64,000 nt of DNA from Seriola aureovittata (GCF_021018895.1 NC_079365.1:18447501-18511500), one strand, 5' to 3'; shown: positions 13,026 to 26,399, numbered from the stretch's first letter. The notes: generated from the letters alone by a model not told the origin. A program made the numbers and translations.

Positions 13026-16000
13026 CTGTTTGAGCAAGTAGCGCTTCGGTACTAATTGTGCAGGGCACTATGTGACATGGCAGGCACATAAGTTGACATC
13101 TTGACTTAACACTCTGTAGAGGAATGTAATGTAAAAGTAACTCTTTGGTTATATGAAAGTTTGAACTTAAATCCTGTAGTTTACCCGTCAGGATGTCCCT
13201 TAATTTGCCGTTTATGGCTTGTCTGGGTGTTTTAAAGCGCAGAGTATTGTCCCAATGTTCAGGATGTCTTCAGCTCATCAGTCTTGTAAGAGGCCTGCAC
13301 GAACCAGATGATTCAGAGAAGTGTTCTGCTTATCCTCTCCTATGCTGGAATGTCACGCTCTACGTCCTCTGGATACACGGGGGGTGTTCTGCACTTCCTC
13401 AAAACTCATTTTCCTCCATGCCCAGTCCATTCTCTTCTGGGAATGAATTTAAACTGCAGCCAAGGCAACAATATGTACCAGCAGCAATAAAGAAAGTCTC
13501 TGCTGCTGAAGCAATGAGGCATCTTAATAGGATGAGCTGAGACTGTTGTGAAGGCAACCAGGCTTCCTCTCCCTCGCTGTCTGTCTCCTCCTCTCTCTCT
13601 CTGAGAGTTGTTGTTTGAAGTTTGAACTCAACAGGGATTTGGATGATTTAAGGTGAAAACAAAGGGTTTTATGTGTAGAGTGGAGGCTACACGGAGATGG
13701 AGGAGTTGGGTTCTTAAAGACAGATTGTTATCTGTACCTCCCGCTGCGAAGCGGGCACCACAACACCCAGGCAAGTGGCCTTAAAACACCCCACTTGGGG
13801 GAAGTATACTAAACACTCTGTAAGAGCTCTTTTTTGTCTCAGTGCAGATGTACAGAGAATCCTTCACACTCATGAGTCCACTGGGTGTCGTTAATGGAGA
13901 CATATCCTCCACCACATGAGAGTCTGCTGCCTCTGTCAGGCTTTCACACAGACACCTGTACTACCACCAGACCTCAACACAGCTCCATCCCAGCTCTCTG
14001 TGTCCTGTACTACCTGAGTCAGAGTCAACCAAATCCCCTGATATTCAGCTGCTTGTTGCAAGTGTACCGGCGTACTCGATGAAATATCCAGTGGGTCCAT
14101 AAAACACAATCAAGAAGCAATAATTCACTCAGTCTGTAACATGAATTCTCTACTCTTGACATATGGTGGTGATAAGTACATGATACCCACTGAAGGTATG
14201 CAGACCTCTTATGCCGTCACGTGCTACAGTCCCATTTCCTTTTCTGGGGCAAAAACCATTAGTACTTTGCTGCATGCGAAGTTATGATGAGGGGCCATGT
14301 GAAGGAAATGGGGGAGAAAAGTATCCTAAGAGGATAACGGTACAATAACGGTGAGGAATATCCTCATTTGTCAGTTCCTCTCTTTACTCCCCAGCCATTA
14401 ACAGCCAGTCTTATAATGTGCTTTTAACCCGAGTCATGACCTACACACAGGGAATCCATATTAAATATCGTCTCCATCTAAAATCATCTGGGAAACAAAG
14501 ACTGTCATGAGCCACTGGGAAGGAAATAGTCAAATGAGCACTTCAGCTTTCATGAATCAAATTAGCATAGGGAGACATATCAGTCGCGCTGATAGGAATA
14601 ATATCATCTCAGAGGCAGGGTGTCGAACCGGAAAGCAATTCAATGCTTAGTGTCACGGTTAAAGTACTCCTCAGTTCTCCTTGAATTGGCTTTCACTGAC
14701 TTGCTCTGTGAAGTTTCATTCAGATAAAGCTCGCCTGGAAAATTTAAGTGCAGAGGAATGTCTGTTGGAGATGTACCCTGTCTTAGAGTTGGCATCCTTC
14801 TTGCTTTGCTGGTTCTGCTCCACTGCCTGTCTGGCTGATTTTTTCGCGGGCTCATTCTCTCCAAGGTGGCAGTTTACATCAGGTGCTGCATGGTGAGGGC
14901 GCCGCGGCCATCTGCCACCCAAACCGAAGGAATGCCATGACCAGCTGGTGCGCGGGGCAGCACTTCTGTCACCTCTGTCACCTCTGCCAATAGACCTAAC
15001 ACACACTGGGGTTAGCTGTCATCTGTCAACTCTGACCCTTTATGAATGCTACGACATGACATCTGTAGCGCGCCACAATGCCCTCCTGGTGAACCACATA
15101 CTTGGAAAGAATTCAGAGCTTTTGAAACAATACAGGCCAGCTTCTTCTGCCCCTGTATGGGCATGAAAGTGAGTATGTGCCGCCGAGCTGTCCTCGCTGC
15201 ACCCTAAGGCAGCCAAATTCAGGAGTGGAAACTCTGTCGCGAGTCAAAGTCCACGGGGCTTCTGCTCCCACTGACAGCCTGCGCAGCGCTGTCAGTTCAT
15301 TACTGGGACTTGCATTCCATTACAAAGCAAAACTAATAACCACAGAGTCATTATTTATTTAAGGTCATTACCAACCACTGGAGAGCAAAGGCTGCCAATG
15401 TACCAGTAAGTACTTCTAAGCCCTCAGCTATTAAGAGCAGATACACTCAACTGAAATTGAAAAAATACTGACGACAAAATAAATTAAAGACTTAATGAAA
15501 AAGGAGCTTAACTATGAGGTAAATAAACACTGCCTTAAAGATGGGTCATATTACTTAATTTATTGCTTACACTGTATGGAACTGTAATATCCCTTTTGAT
15601 TGATTTCAACTTGCTTTGTTGTGGCAGTTTGCTTTGATTGGCATATGTTGCCATTTTTTTTTTTAACTATCCTTGACATATTAATGTAATTATACACTCA
15701 ATATAATGACTACATAATCAGTATTAGTCTATATTTAATTTCCGCCGTGTTCCAAGAAAGGAATGTGATAAAAATGTCATAAATTCCCAATTTAAAAAGT
15801 GAGCTGTAAGCCATTAGTTTACCATCATTTAAGAGGAAAATGAGGTCTTTAGCTCTAACTATCACATCACTGTCTCGGTCTTTGAGATGTCTGCCGCTTC
15901 TCCCAACCGTAGAACGAATCCTCCCACCCACCACTGCCGGTATTTTCATCTGGCACTGGAGCCCCAGGAGTCCCCACTGTGCCATGATTAGTTCTTTTAC

Positions 16001-19000
16001 TGGAGGAAGTCAGTGAGGAAGAGGAAGAGAGAGGGAGAAATGTTAAGGGAGTACAGCGCTGCCTCTCTCTAGCTATTGTTTGGACACAGTTCCTCTCACG
16101 CTGCATTGACCACAGACAGGGCGTGGCTGAGGGAGGCCAGGCAGGGAATATTAGGAAGGGCGGGTGGAGGGGGTGAGGTATTCGGATGGTGGTGGATACA
16201 GGGGGAAGGTTAGAGTGCATTGCATACTTTCTCTGCATGTGAACAGCGAATAGGAAGGCGGGTGGTCCCTGGAGAGTGTTACAGAGAGAGAAAGAGAAAG
16301 CGCTGAAGTGGGTGGGATTTTGCCCCTGTAGTTTGGCGCTCTGTTCTCAGCCCTGCTCATGTGCACGATGAAGTAATGAGAGACCCGGGGCCTCTGACAA
16401 ACTCAGGCCAGATGGGGAGAGGATTCTTCCCACAATTACTCTGCAGCAAAGAGACTTAGAGCCAGTGCAGCTTCTCCTCTACGGAGAAAGGATAATCACT
16501 GCGTCTTTTAAGAGAATACTTAATCAACAGTGTTTTACAGCAAGCTGTACAGTTTGGAGGATGTCTTCAAAGGTTTCAGCTGCGTTACCTTCCTCTATCC
16601 CTGAATATGGGTATCCTATCCTGCCATGATTCAACAGTTGCTATAATAGAGTTATGAAATTGGAAGCCGCTGATTCTGAAAGTTTTTTTTCCTATTTATT
16701 TTAAAATTCCCATTTGAAGGTTTACTTTTAAGAATATTTTCAGTGTTCCACATCATCTTGTACAGACATAAAAGAGGGGGAAAAAAACAGGAGCGCATCT
16801 TTGCTTAGTAAGAAAAAGGTAAATGTGCCTTTGTAAAAAGTCACGCTCACCAAACAATGGTGCTCTATGGAGTCAAGGTCCATGAGTACTGCAAACAAGA
16901 AGGAAAAGGCACTTTGAGTTCTGGGCATAATGAAAAGCCTTTAATATTGCAGGAGTTACACCAACTCTTGATACCACAGAAACACTGTAGACTCTGCTAG
17001 ATAATCTGAAAATACTGTAGTATGGCTGTGTAAATTTGCTCCTCAGAAATCATGTTTTTTCTGTGATGTTGTGTTAATACTAGACAAACAATGAGCCTCT
17101 GACACTGGCTGCACGTGGAAGGATATAGATGCCTTTTCATGATTCAGAACACTTTGTCACTGCAACCAAACGCTCAGCTCGAGTTGCCAAATTCATCAAA
17201 AACTGACCCAAAATCCAAAACTGAACTGCTTCAAACTGCTGAATGTTTCATCACGTTTTTGAAAAGCGTAATCATCGGCCTCCGCTTGGCTTTTGGCTCT
17301 ACACACAACAGAGTTTTCAGTTCTGTTAAGCTCTCCTTGAGAGTTCCAGTTGACCTCTGTTACATAGTTTTATGTTTTGTACCTTTGATTTTCTGACAAT
17401 GAACAACATCTGACATTCAAACACAGTTGCTCATTTTTTGTACTGATGATTCAGCTGGATGAGATTCTTACCGATTCAAGCCTTGGAAGTGCATCAACTG
17501 CAAGTCACAGAGTATTATCTACAGAAAATGACATTTACATCCATAACCCTGGACATGTGAAATAACTCCTCCCGATTTGCGTTGCTATGGGTCTAACCTT
17601 GAGCCCCTTATTTTACCTTGACAGTGACGGACAATAATGCTCTCGGACAGTTGGAAAATAAGAGAATTCATACTTATATCACTGCTTCACCCTTTGTGTC
17701 AAGCACATTGTTGCCCTCCTTTAAAGCAGCCCAGAGTCATCCATACTCCCCGTGCTGTATGAGTCACTAACAGCTGCCTTACAGTTGTGTTTTAGAAAGG
17801 TTTATGGATTAGTATTGGCAGACTCCCATGAGTCCGTGATGAGCACTTTCTCACCAGCCGACTGCAGTGCACTGATCTACCAAGAGTGTAAATAATGTAA
17901 TATCCCATAAGGTTAGCGCACATCGATTTTAGAGGACAAAATATTTTCCTTCTGTTCCCTGAGACAAATTGAGTGCAAGGTAGATATGTGGTTTTTTTTT
18001 TTTCCCTCACAAGTCAGACGGACATTAGGTACGGCAGCACTGGAGGTGATTGGTGGTGAAACATCAGCGTCGTTTAGGAATGTTAAACGTGGCCTTGACA
18101 TCAATGTGATGGATTAAGAGAAAGGGCCAATAATGAAAGGGTGTCATCACTCGGCGATGAATACATTACTGTCAATGGCCTGAATAAAAGGAGGCAGGTT
18201 GATTGTAACAGTCAAGCAAAGACCTTTCCATTGACTGTACTATACTATAAAATGAAGACATACAAAAACACTCTTTTGTAAATAGAGATATGCTTGGAGA
18301 AAAATGAATAAAAAGCAAATCGTAGTGACGTTCATCCTGATGTAGTGACTAGAAATCTTGGGTGATTTAATCTCTTGTCCCTCGTGATTAGTTCAGTAAG
18401 AACAGACTCCAAGGCCAACAGCTACAGCATTCTCTAGTGCCATGTTTATAGCCTTATTGGACATCTGTCAGAGATGTTATTGACGCGCCGCAAGGAGGGG
18501 AAACATAGCAAAAAATTAGTGACATTTTGGCTCAGTGTAATGTATTTACAGGAAGACAGGTCATGCATATTAAAAAACCTTGTCTGTGCGGCTGCTTTGA
18601 TCCTGCACAGGGCAGAGCCAACAAATGGACTAACAAACAGCCTGGCCTGGAGAGGGATACACACCTAAAGAACATTTAATCTCCCTAAGCCTGTGGACGC
18701 TGGCTCATCACACACCAAACTGCCTAACCGGAGAGATCTCCCAGACGAATCATCTTAAACTCAAAATCTTAAGAAAACATCCTTAAAGCTAAGAGGTTCT
18801 CGGGCTCATCCCTCTTTAAGCAGGGGAGGTGAGCATTAATTTGTCAGTTTCAAGTAAAGGAGGGAGGTGCGGGATGGAATGTGTGGCTGTGTTTGGCTTG
18901 ATCTGTCACCTGACTGCTGGCCTGGCCTCTGGGAACAGGAAGTATGACATCACTGCCCTGACATTCAGGAATGTGAGGCCGCCTGTTCACACTGCAGAAA

Positions 19001-19231
19001 CTGAGAAAGAGAGCAAGGAGGATGGACACAACATAACATATCCCTACCCTAGCACTAACACTAACACCAGCATAACCCACTGTAGCCAAGTTATTCCATC
19101 TCTGAAGACTAAGGGCCATGTTCAGACCAACTTAAGCCCTGTGTGGAAAAAAATGCCACTTCACTGATGCATTTTTGTCCAAGTTATTCAGCAAATAACT
19201 TGAACCTGGCTCAAGTTTCAATGGTCAAACT
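13026..19231. other. Non-coding stretch, kazrin downstream intron
   Basis: Six kilobases of mostly unique sequence. GC-richer patches at 13190-13560, 14640-15360 and 15870-16370 give short frames on both strands but no recognisable protein. I looked for the next kazrin exon (a LREEVxRLQEEVHLL-like coiled coil) and did not find it. Confidence 0.55.
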
Positions 19232-19460
19232 TAAACCAGCAAAGGCTGAGACATCCTGACTTTTAGTCCCTTGTATGCTTCAAGCTCCAAAATCACTGCA
19301 GGCAAAGTTTCCCATGATGCAACTTTATAGCATCTTTTCATTAAACCCTCCCTTCCTGGTAAACTCCCACATCTTTCTAATGCCACACCACCAAGATTGT
19401 TAAACAGGCTTCCTGAATTTATCATCTCCAAGCCCAAACTGAGACAACCCTGCTGACATC
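19232..19460 (+). repeat. Interspersed repeat, copy 1
   Basis: Shares ordered blocks with 52526-52690 (for example CTTGACTTTTA-type start, TTTCCCATGATGCA, CCACACCACC). Open frames on its reverse strand at 19231-19651 are not supported as genes. Confidence 0.62.
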
Positions 19461-20875
19461 ACTGTGGCACCATGTGTAAAATTAGTGGGGCACCCCTTTA
19501 ACTGCATCTTGTCAAGACACAGAGTTAATAATTCCTGATGATGAGCACAACCTACACTCTGAAAGAATGCAAAATACATACGGTAACCATTATGCACACA
19601 TGAACGCATGGTTAGAAACGAGTGCATCATCGCTCTTAAGCCACATTTCACACAGATCAGCCGTCAGCCTTGAGCGCCAGCAGCAGATAAGAGGAATCAC
19701 CTGCTGCTGAACTTCATAAGCCCAACACGGGGAGCCATTTAATGGAGGCTGACAGCGAACTGCTTGGTAGGGTATGATCTCAAAAACCCACAGGCTTCTG
19801 AACGTATCCAAGTCAAATGCAGGACACAGACACCCCGAGGCAAAAGACCCTGCAACTTGAGGTCCTTTTCTTCTTCTGTGGCCTTTTCAGAATTTCAGCA
19901 TGTCGAACTTGCTGTCCACGCATGCTATGAAAAGTTTAATCTGTCACGTCATCCTGTATTCTGTTGGAAGCTTTCAATATGTCAGGACTAATTAGCTGCT
20001 CAATAAATGGATGTGATTACTAACTGTGGGTTTTGCTGTTCAGTTCACATGACAGGGCAACAGGCAAACAAGAACCCCCCCCCCCCCCCCCCAGCTCTTG
20101 TTCCAATCAAACTAAATAAAACTGATCATTAATGAATCCAAGATGTCAGCTATTCTAAAAGTAGCTTACCAGAATGTGTCGTAAGAAGGTTTAATCAGGC
20201 ACAGGCCGTCGTCTTACACAAACTGAAGCAATCATAAAATAGGCGTAAAGATGAAAAGTACAAACAAGCATCATTAGTCATGCAACAACTAAATATAAAA
20301 CAATACCTTTTTCGTGGTCTCTAAGTTATCACTTATAGCAGAAAGCATGGCATGAGGCCAGATCAAATTATTTTTGCGTCAATGAAGTCAGAATGAGCAG
20401 TCGCTTGAAAACATCAGTTTAAAGCATTTACAGGTTAAAAGCATCACATCCAGCTAAGTAACGGTGTCATGGTGTCGCCAGCTCCTATCTCAGATGTTGG
20501 CATACAGTTCCTGGGCCTACAGTGCAGTTTAAGACTCCTTGCCAGACTCGGGGAGAAAGTCGAGAAGGAGCCAGAGCTGGATGGAGTGCAGCCCCAGAGG
20601 AGCCCAACTGCTGCCTGGGAAACCAAACCCGGACAGGCTCTGGCCCACGCTCTCTAACCCCAACCCCTCCCATGTAATAACAAAACTCAGTCTGTCTCTT
20701 GTTCTTTTTCCTTTCAGTGTGCTGCCTTTTCCACTGTCCTTCTGGTGTGGAGTTTAGGGGAAAAATAAGTCAGTGGTCGAATGGGAGGGATGATTTTAGG
20801 CTGCCCTCTGCACATTCCCCAGATATTTCCCACTGTTGATTTCAAAACAGTCACACATGTTCATGTTCTCACTCT

Positions 20876-20878
<3 letters not shown>
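19461..20878. other. Non-coding stretch next to the kazrin exon
   Basis: Contains the C18 tract. Short frames on both strands at 20444-20757 overlap each other and have no domain likeness. Confidence 0.55.
20075..20092. repeat. C18 homopolymer
   Basis: Eighteen C in a row, 859 bases downstream of the kazrin donor in transcript order. Its length is also prone to assembly error. Confidence 0.93.

Positions 20879-20907
<29 letters not shown>
20879..20907. repeat. (CA)n microsatellite, UG-rich in kazrin pre-mRNA
   Basis: About 14 CA units. The tract begins 43 bases inside the intron after the donor of the kazrin exon. Because the gene is on the minus strand, the transcript carries (UG)n here, a known binding substrate for TDP-43 and CELF proteins. 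Any effect on splicing is inference. Confidence 0.9.
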
Positions 20908-20909
<2 letters not shown>

Positions 20910-20950
20910 GCAAGGCAAGGGATCGAGCACACACATGCTGTGACACTCAC

Positions 20951-21158
20951 CCCGGTAGTGGAGGCTGTCATCGTGGTGGTTGTGCTGGTGGTGGTTCTCC
21001 AAGGCAGGGGGGCTGCTGGCACCCAGCTCTGCCAGTCTGCGGCTGGTAGCAGAGAGCTCGGAGCGGAGATTGGTCACTTCCTGACTGGCGGACTGGATGG
21101 CCCCATCAATCCTCTGTGCCAGCTGTTTGTTGTCTTCCATCATTTTAAGGATTTTCCC
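20951..21158 (-). CDS. kazn: Kazrin internal coding exon (N-terminal coiled coil)
   Basis: This exon encodes 69 residues plus one base of kazrin, a cytoplasmic scaffold reported to bind periplakin and ARVCF at cell junctions and to influence Rho signalling and endosome traffic. The frame reads GKILK, then MMEDNKQLAQRIDGAIQSAS, then QEVTNLRSELSATSRRLAEL. This matches my memory of the start of human kazrin almost residue for residue. A heptad-type coiled coil (residues 1-45) is followed by a spacer rich in His and Asn (residues 55-62). Splice sites support the limits: the acceptor CCTCAG lies just above 21158 and the donor GTGAGTG just below 20951. The exon enters in phase 0 and leaves in phase 1. 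The two adjacent Met codons (first at 21143) could be an internal start in shorter isoforms, but the five codons before them are open and continuous with the upstream exon. In human kazrin the spacer is Gly/Ala/Pro-rich as I recall it, so this part diverges. The family call is firm; the paralogue (a or b) cannot be told. Confidence 0.92.
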
Positions 21159-21222
21159 CTGAGGACCAAATCCACACAGAGCAGCATGGTGTCAAGTGGA
21201 GCATTAGAGGGGGTGAAGCTAA
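21159..21222 (-). promoter_or_regulatory. kazn: 3' splice region of the kazrin exon
   Basis: Read on the minus strand, about 60 bases before the CAG acceptor contain no other AG. The stretch holds CTAAT-like and TTGAC-like branch-site candidates. The pyrimidine tract directly before the acceptor (GTGGATTTGGTCCTCAG) is weak, interrupted by several G. A much stronger pyrimidine run lies farther up, at 21299-21335. Confidence 0.55.
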
Positions 21223-21298
21223 GACCCTCTTATCCCCCTCTGCTCCTCCTTCTCCTCCACCTGTGCTTCTTCTCTCACAGTTTACTTTGCACATATAC

Positions 21299-21335
21299 AA
21301 AAGAAAAAAGAAAAAAAAAGAAAGATAAAAAGCCA
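21299..21335. repeat. A/G-rich tract (pyrimidine tract on the gene strand)
   Basis: A nearly pure AAAAG-type run on the plus strand. In the kazrin transcript it is a U/C tract 141-177 bases upstream of the acceptor at 21158. A second, longer purine-rich stretch of GAGA type lies at 21497-21570. Confidence 0.7.
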
Positions 21336-21570
21336 AAACGCCGGTCCCTCTCCTGGTTTCCGCTCAGCAGCACAAAGATGATGTCTACCTGTTACTGCGT
21401 AAAGAATAACATCTGTGTGACCAAGCACTACACAGTCAGGGAAAGCATGTGTGCCTGTGTGTGGAGGGCAAAGGAGAAAAGAAATGAGCACTTAAAAAAG
21501 AGAGAGGAAGAGTGAAAGCAAAGAGAGCGGAGAGAGAGAGAGAAAAAAGACGGAGGAGAAAAAGAGATGC

Positions 21571-24500
21571 AGCCCAGCAGGCGGAGGGGAAAGTGAGTGC
21601 TCCCGCCAAGGAGAATGTGCTGTGAGCAGCTGCTCTCAGAGAGGACCCAGCACACACTGAGATGACATGCAGCCTTTTAAATGGACTGTACCATGTGCTG
21701 GAGGACCAGGGGAGAGGTGGGGGGGACGCAGATGGACTGAGCTGCTCTCGAGCAACTCTCTAACTACAGTTGTGTATCCCACACCCTATGGAGTCTGTAA
21801 TGAGTTAGCAATCAGATCTGTAATAGGGGAAAAGTACAGATTGTTTCTTTCTACTTCATCCTCTCTCCATGTCCCTGCACTAAGAGGTTGGCAGCAGTAT
21901 TAAACCCTTTGACGAGCACTTGTCAAACCCTCTATATCTTTTCACTCCAACTCCCACTCTCCCTTCCTCCCTCTCGCTCGCTCACACACCCGCTGTCTTT
22001 TTGTCTCTCCCACCCCCTCTTTTTTTTTCATGCCATTATATATTCATCTCTTTGTCCTGGGAAAGCTCACCCCCACATCGGTGGAAGGGGAAGGGGGCTG
22101 GCTCAAGGCGCCCAAGGGGAAAACATTTCAACACTGAGAGCAAACTTAGGAGAGGACAGAAGCACAGACCTCTAATGGGCTGAACACAAAGAGGGGAGGC
22201 CCGGAGAATTACAATCGAGCTGTGGCGAGAACGTAGAGGAGCTTTACTTCTTCTCTACCAAAAACAGTTGGAAGGATTATATTTTAGCTTATCCATGGGC
22301 CCTGCAAACAAACAACACCGCCATCAGTTCTTATCTGTACAGCTGTAAAATTCCATTACACGCACAAAAGGTTAGAGATTTGGGATGGGGGGGTGGGGGT
22401 AGACCGTTCATCTTAACTTAAAACAATCTTGGATATTGCTGAGCCATCAAAACTTTGAATCTGCATTTGACATTTAATTTCCCAAGTAAGAAAACACATC
22501 CTGTGTTTGGCAAGAAACTGAAGTAGATGAGTGATACATCACTCAGATTCTGTCATCTGTGGCTTGGTTGATAACGGCTCAACGCTCATTGGTATTCACA
22601 CAATGGCAGGCAGAGACATACAAAGATGGCACAGCAAGCTTGAAAGACTGATGACTGAATGAGACAGACAATTTGCTAGTCGCACCAGTGGTTTGCTCAC
22701 TGCACCCCGCTTTGTAATGAAGTCTGTACAGTAGCAGTGTTACAGATAATCTGCGGCTATCAGACAGGGAGCCATTAGTGTGGCCTCAGCTGGCCTACTT
22801 CAGCCCATCAGCTCTTGTACGTTGTACAGTCAGGGTTGAATGATAGGACAATATAAACCCAGGACTACTTTATGGCAATGTTGGTTTTACAAGATTTTTG
22901 CATTGGTGAGCATCTTGATAAGTCAGATACTTCATAACCTGAAAACACTTTAATATTATATTACAATACTAATATCTATCACTAGAAAGGCACAAAATAA
23001 TATAAGACTGCCCACAACAAGGGTACACCGCTTTGTTAGGACGCAAAAGTTACCAGAAGTAGTGGACTGACCGATCGACCAATATTACCATCGCTGTTAG
23101 CATAATTAAAAATCATTAATAATGACTGATTTTATCCTATTGTTCATCACCAGTGCACATACAGTATCATGACAGGGATTCTCTTGCTGCATGTCACTGT
23201 TTGTTTCGCCTGGTTTCTCCATCTATCCTCTCTCTGTCTCTCTAGTCTCTTTTGAGCACATAATCCTACTGTCATGTCTATCAGCATCTCTGCTGTTCAA
23301 CTCACAACTAATGATCCACAAACAGGACAATTATTACACATACTAGAGGAGATCTACACAAGCACTGGCACGTTTGATCACATCACGCTAACAGATCATT
23401 ATCATCGTCTAGACAGTCACATCACTGTCCCCGATTAGTGCATTGGCCCTGATTTGTAGATGATTAGCAAAAGGACAAATGTAGCACAGCCTGTGACACG
23501 GGGCCTCCGATTTTTACTTTACACAGATGGCTCCTGTTATTCCTCTGCAACTGGTTTTCTTAAACAATGTCACAGCTGAAGTTTTCCTTCATGTGAAACC
23601 ACAACCACTGTCTGCTTTCAGCGATATGGGCCAGGACTTTCATACGCTTAACTGTGGAATGCAAGGAAATGAATGATTTCAGGGTCAAGGGTCGGGATGT
23701 GTCCCAGATAAACATCAATAATCACACACATACTTTGAGGATGCACAATTGTGGCGTGTCCAAAACACACAAAGTCCTCCTCTGTATGTATGTATGGTCA
23801 TGGCAGAGACCTTAGATCAGTACAGGAACTTGGCTGACTCCCTTAAAATAACGAGCTCTCCCACCAGTGCTTCTATGGATTTGGCTCACTTTTCCAAACT
23901 TGGCCGAGTGTTTGTGTTGTTAGTTTGCTTACTTGTTTGAAGCTATTAATGGGAAGTTTAATTAAGTGTGCCAAGGGTGTGCAGTTAAAAAGAGGTATTG
24001 ATAAACAGTCACCATGACTGTCTGCCTGGGTTAATTGAATATCGACTAATCCTCCACACGCTTGAATGCTTTCCATTTTTTCCCAATAGCAAAGTGATAT
24101 AATGCCCTGCTCAACTATTTATACAGGTCTTATCAGGGGCCTGGGGAAAATATCCACTCGACTAGACTAACTAACTAAAAGAAAGATGTAGTACCTGTCA
24201 GGGTGTATGAGTATAGTTTTATGTGTGAATAGGAGGGGGTGGGGAAGGTGTAAAACTGAAGACTAGAAGGAAAATATTTTTTAAATGGTTGAGTGTTATG
24301 TCAGCTGAATGATGTGTTTGTAACTCCGTGCCTGGGTACGTATATGCATACATGAGCCGTGAAGAAATCAGGAACCATGTTTCACGGATTCATTTTCATC
24401 AGGGCAATGATGTGAGAGCAGGAAGGTCCATCAGGGTGCGAGCGAACACTTAACCCTCAGACCTCCGCAGTGTGTTGGCCAAGGACTCTTCACACATCGC

Positions 24501-26399
24501 TGCCTGGTGGCACATAGTGGAGGGTTAAATCTTTCCCATCAAACCGAGGCCATTTGCTGAGGAGCGATACTTTATAAAGAGAGTGCATTGTTGAAATAGA
24601 CACATGAGGTGCAACCAGGCTGGGGGGACTTGAAAGAAAATCCCATGAGTGTGCACAATCTGCAGGATCTAAATGCGTAGTAACAACTCAAGTTGTGGCT
24701 GTCTCCTGGGACTGATGCTGAGATGCGTGAGTAAGAGGATAACGTCTAAGTTAGCCACACGCCACTGATGCTACAATGTCGTAACTTCACTCCAATGTAA
24801 ACCCAAGATTTTCTCTAAGCTTAAAAGCCCATGCATTTACCACCTGCATGTGCTCTCCCTCCTGCCTCACTTTATAAAGCTGACATGGCTAATATGTTAG
24901 CATATACGTTTAAGTAATCATACCCTGGTGTAGTTTGTTTATAGCCTTACATTAGCTCTTTACTTCTGGCGATTGTATTTAGGCTTGAAAAATCAGAAAA
25001 GTGGTGTTCTTTTGTGAAGATTATCCTAACTAAATGTGTAAATATCATAAACTTTTGTTTGTCATAGAGTCTATTTTCTGATCCAAAAGCCAACGTAAAA
25101 ATTTCACTGCTTTTTTGTTGAGGGAACCAGGGTGATGCTAACTTCCAGGTTGGCCTGCAAAAATGCATCATCCCTGCAGCACAAACCTCATTTATAAAAA
25201 GAGCAGATCTATTAGATCAGAATATTTGGGGATCATACCATGGTCAAGTAATAACAGACCTCGCTGTTTAACTGACATGAGAATGACAAAGATTGCTCCC
25301 TAGGAATTAGGCCCCTTCAGTATACAGGGATCATCTGTAGAGAGCTTTATTACAGCAGGCTGCTAACATTATGTTTGTTTATGTATTGAGATAGACAGCA
25401 TGTGTAGTTTCCATATAGACCTATTCTGAATCTGAAGTTTCACAGGCTGCAGTTCTGAATTTTTAAATCTCAGTATGTCAAAATGTTCAGCCTGCTGAGG
25501 ACTGAAAGAAAACAGCAGGTTTCAGGACATTTTATTCTGGAAATAACAGCAGTCTCAGTACACAGCACTCTGTCTGCCAACATCATAGAGTACAAGAGTT
25601 TTGATTCTTTACTTATAGGCAGGTTAATTGGCACCGCATTTGGATTTTACTTTTGTTCATTCGCGGCCAGCGAATGCCTGTGTGAAACAGAGGGAAAAAA
25701 ACAGAAAAAAAGCGCTTGCACGCAAGCGTTTCGGTAAGAGTGTCCTTACCAAAGTTACAAAATTAAACAAGTGTTTCCTGTGCAACTACCTCTTGCTTTC
25801 CTTTGCCAGCATCCGTGACAAACAAGGCACTTCTGACAAAATGGTTTTTGTCAGTCGAATCGAACACAACACCAGTTCCCCACAGCAATAAGGCAGTGCT
25901 ACTGCATGAATACGAGTTAAGATGGTTGATTATTCTATAGAGTATATTAAAAGAAAGGATATGTGCTCTGTGTAAGTAAAGGGCAACTGTGCATTGTTTT
26001 AAATGACTAGTATAAAAAGATCATCAAGTGAACAGAACAAAAGAGTTAAAACTATAGAAAGTAGAGGCTCTGTCACATGCAGTTCACTGACTGCACAGAA
26101 TGCAGATTTACCAAATGCAAATGTCACAGTTGGAAAGAAAAATTGGCTATTTATGTCTGTGCAAGTGACGGAGGGAGAAAGCCTTTGGCCCTGTGTGGTG
26201 ACACACAGGGACAGAGAGGCATTGATGGAGTAAACAGTGAATGGCAGGGAGCGGAAACGCAATTCTTTCTCTCCCTCTCTGTCACTTTCTTTCTCTTTAC
26301 AGTCCTCTCACTCCACAAGCTTTCTAGTTAGCTGCTTACTTTTTGTCAATAATGGGAAAATTTTGACCACGTGGAAAGTGTCTTTGGTTTCACCACACA
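21571..26399. other. Non-coding stretch, 22 kb kazrin intron
   Basis: Pyrimidine-rich sequence at 21940-22040 and a G-rich patch at 22382-22399. No exon was recognised. A CTTGCTGCATGTCACTG piece at 23185-23201 is weakly SINE-like. Confidence 0.55.

Noticed and set aside
14640..15006. GC-richer region with frames on both strands, considered as the next kazrin exon
   Set aside because: None of the frames shows the LREEVxRLQEEV-type coiled coil expected next in kazrin.
20781..21515. A 244-codon plus-strand open frame, the longest in the window
   Set aside because: It lies antisense to the kazrin exon, runs through a CA microsatellite (poly His-Thr) and an A-rich tract (poly-Lys), and has no domain likeness. 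It is a shadow of the real exon and simple repeats.
23185..23260. A possible further SINE copy (TTGCTGCATGTCACTG)
   Set aside because: Only about 13 bases match the family core and neither head nor tail is recognisable.
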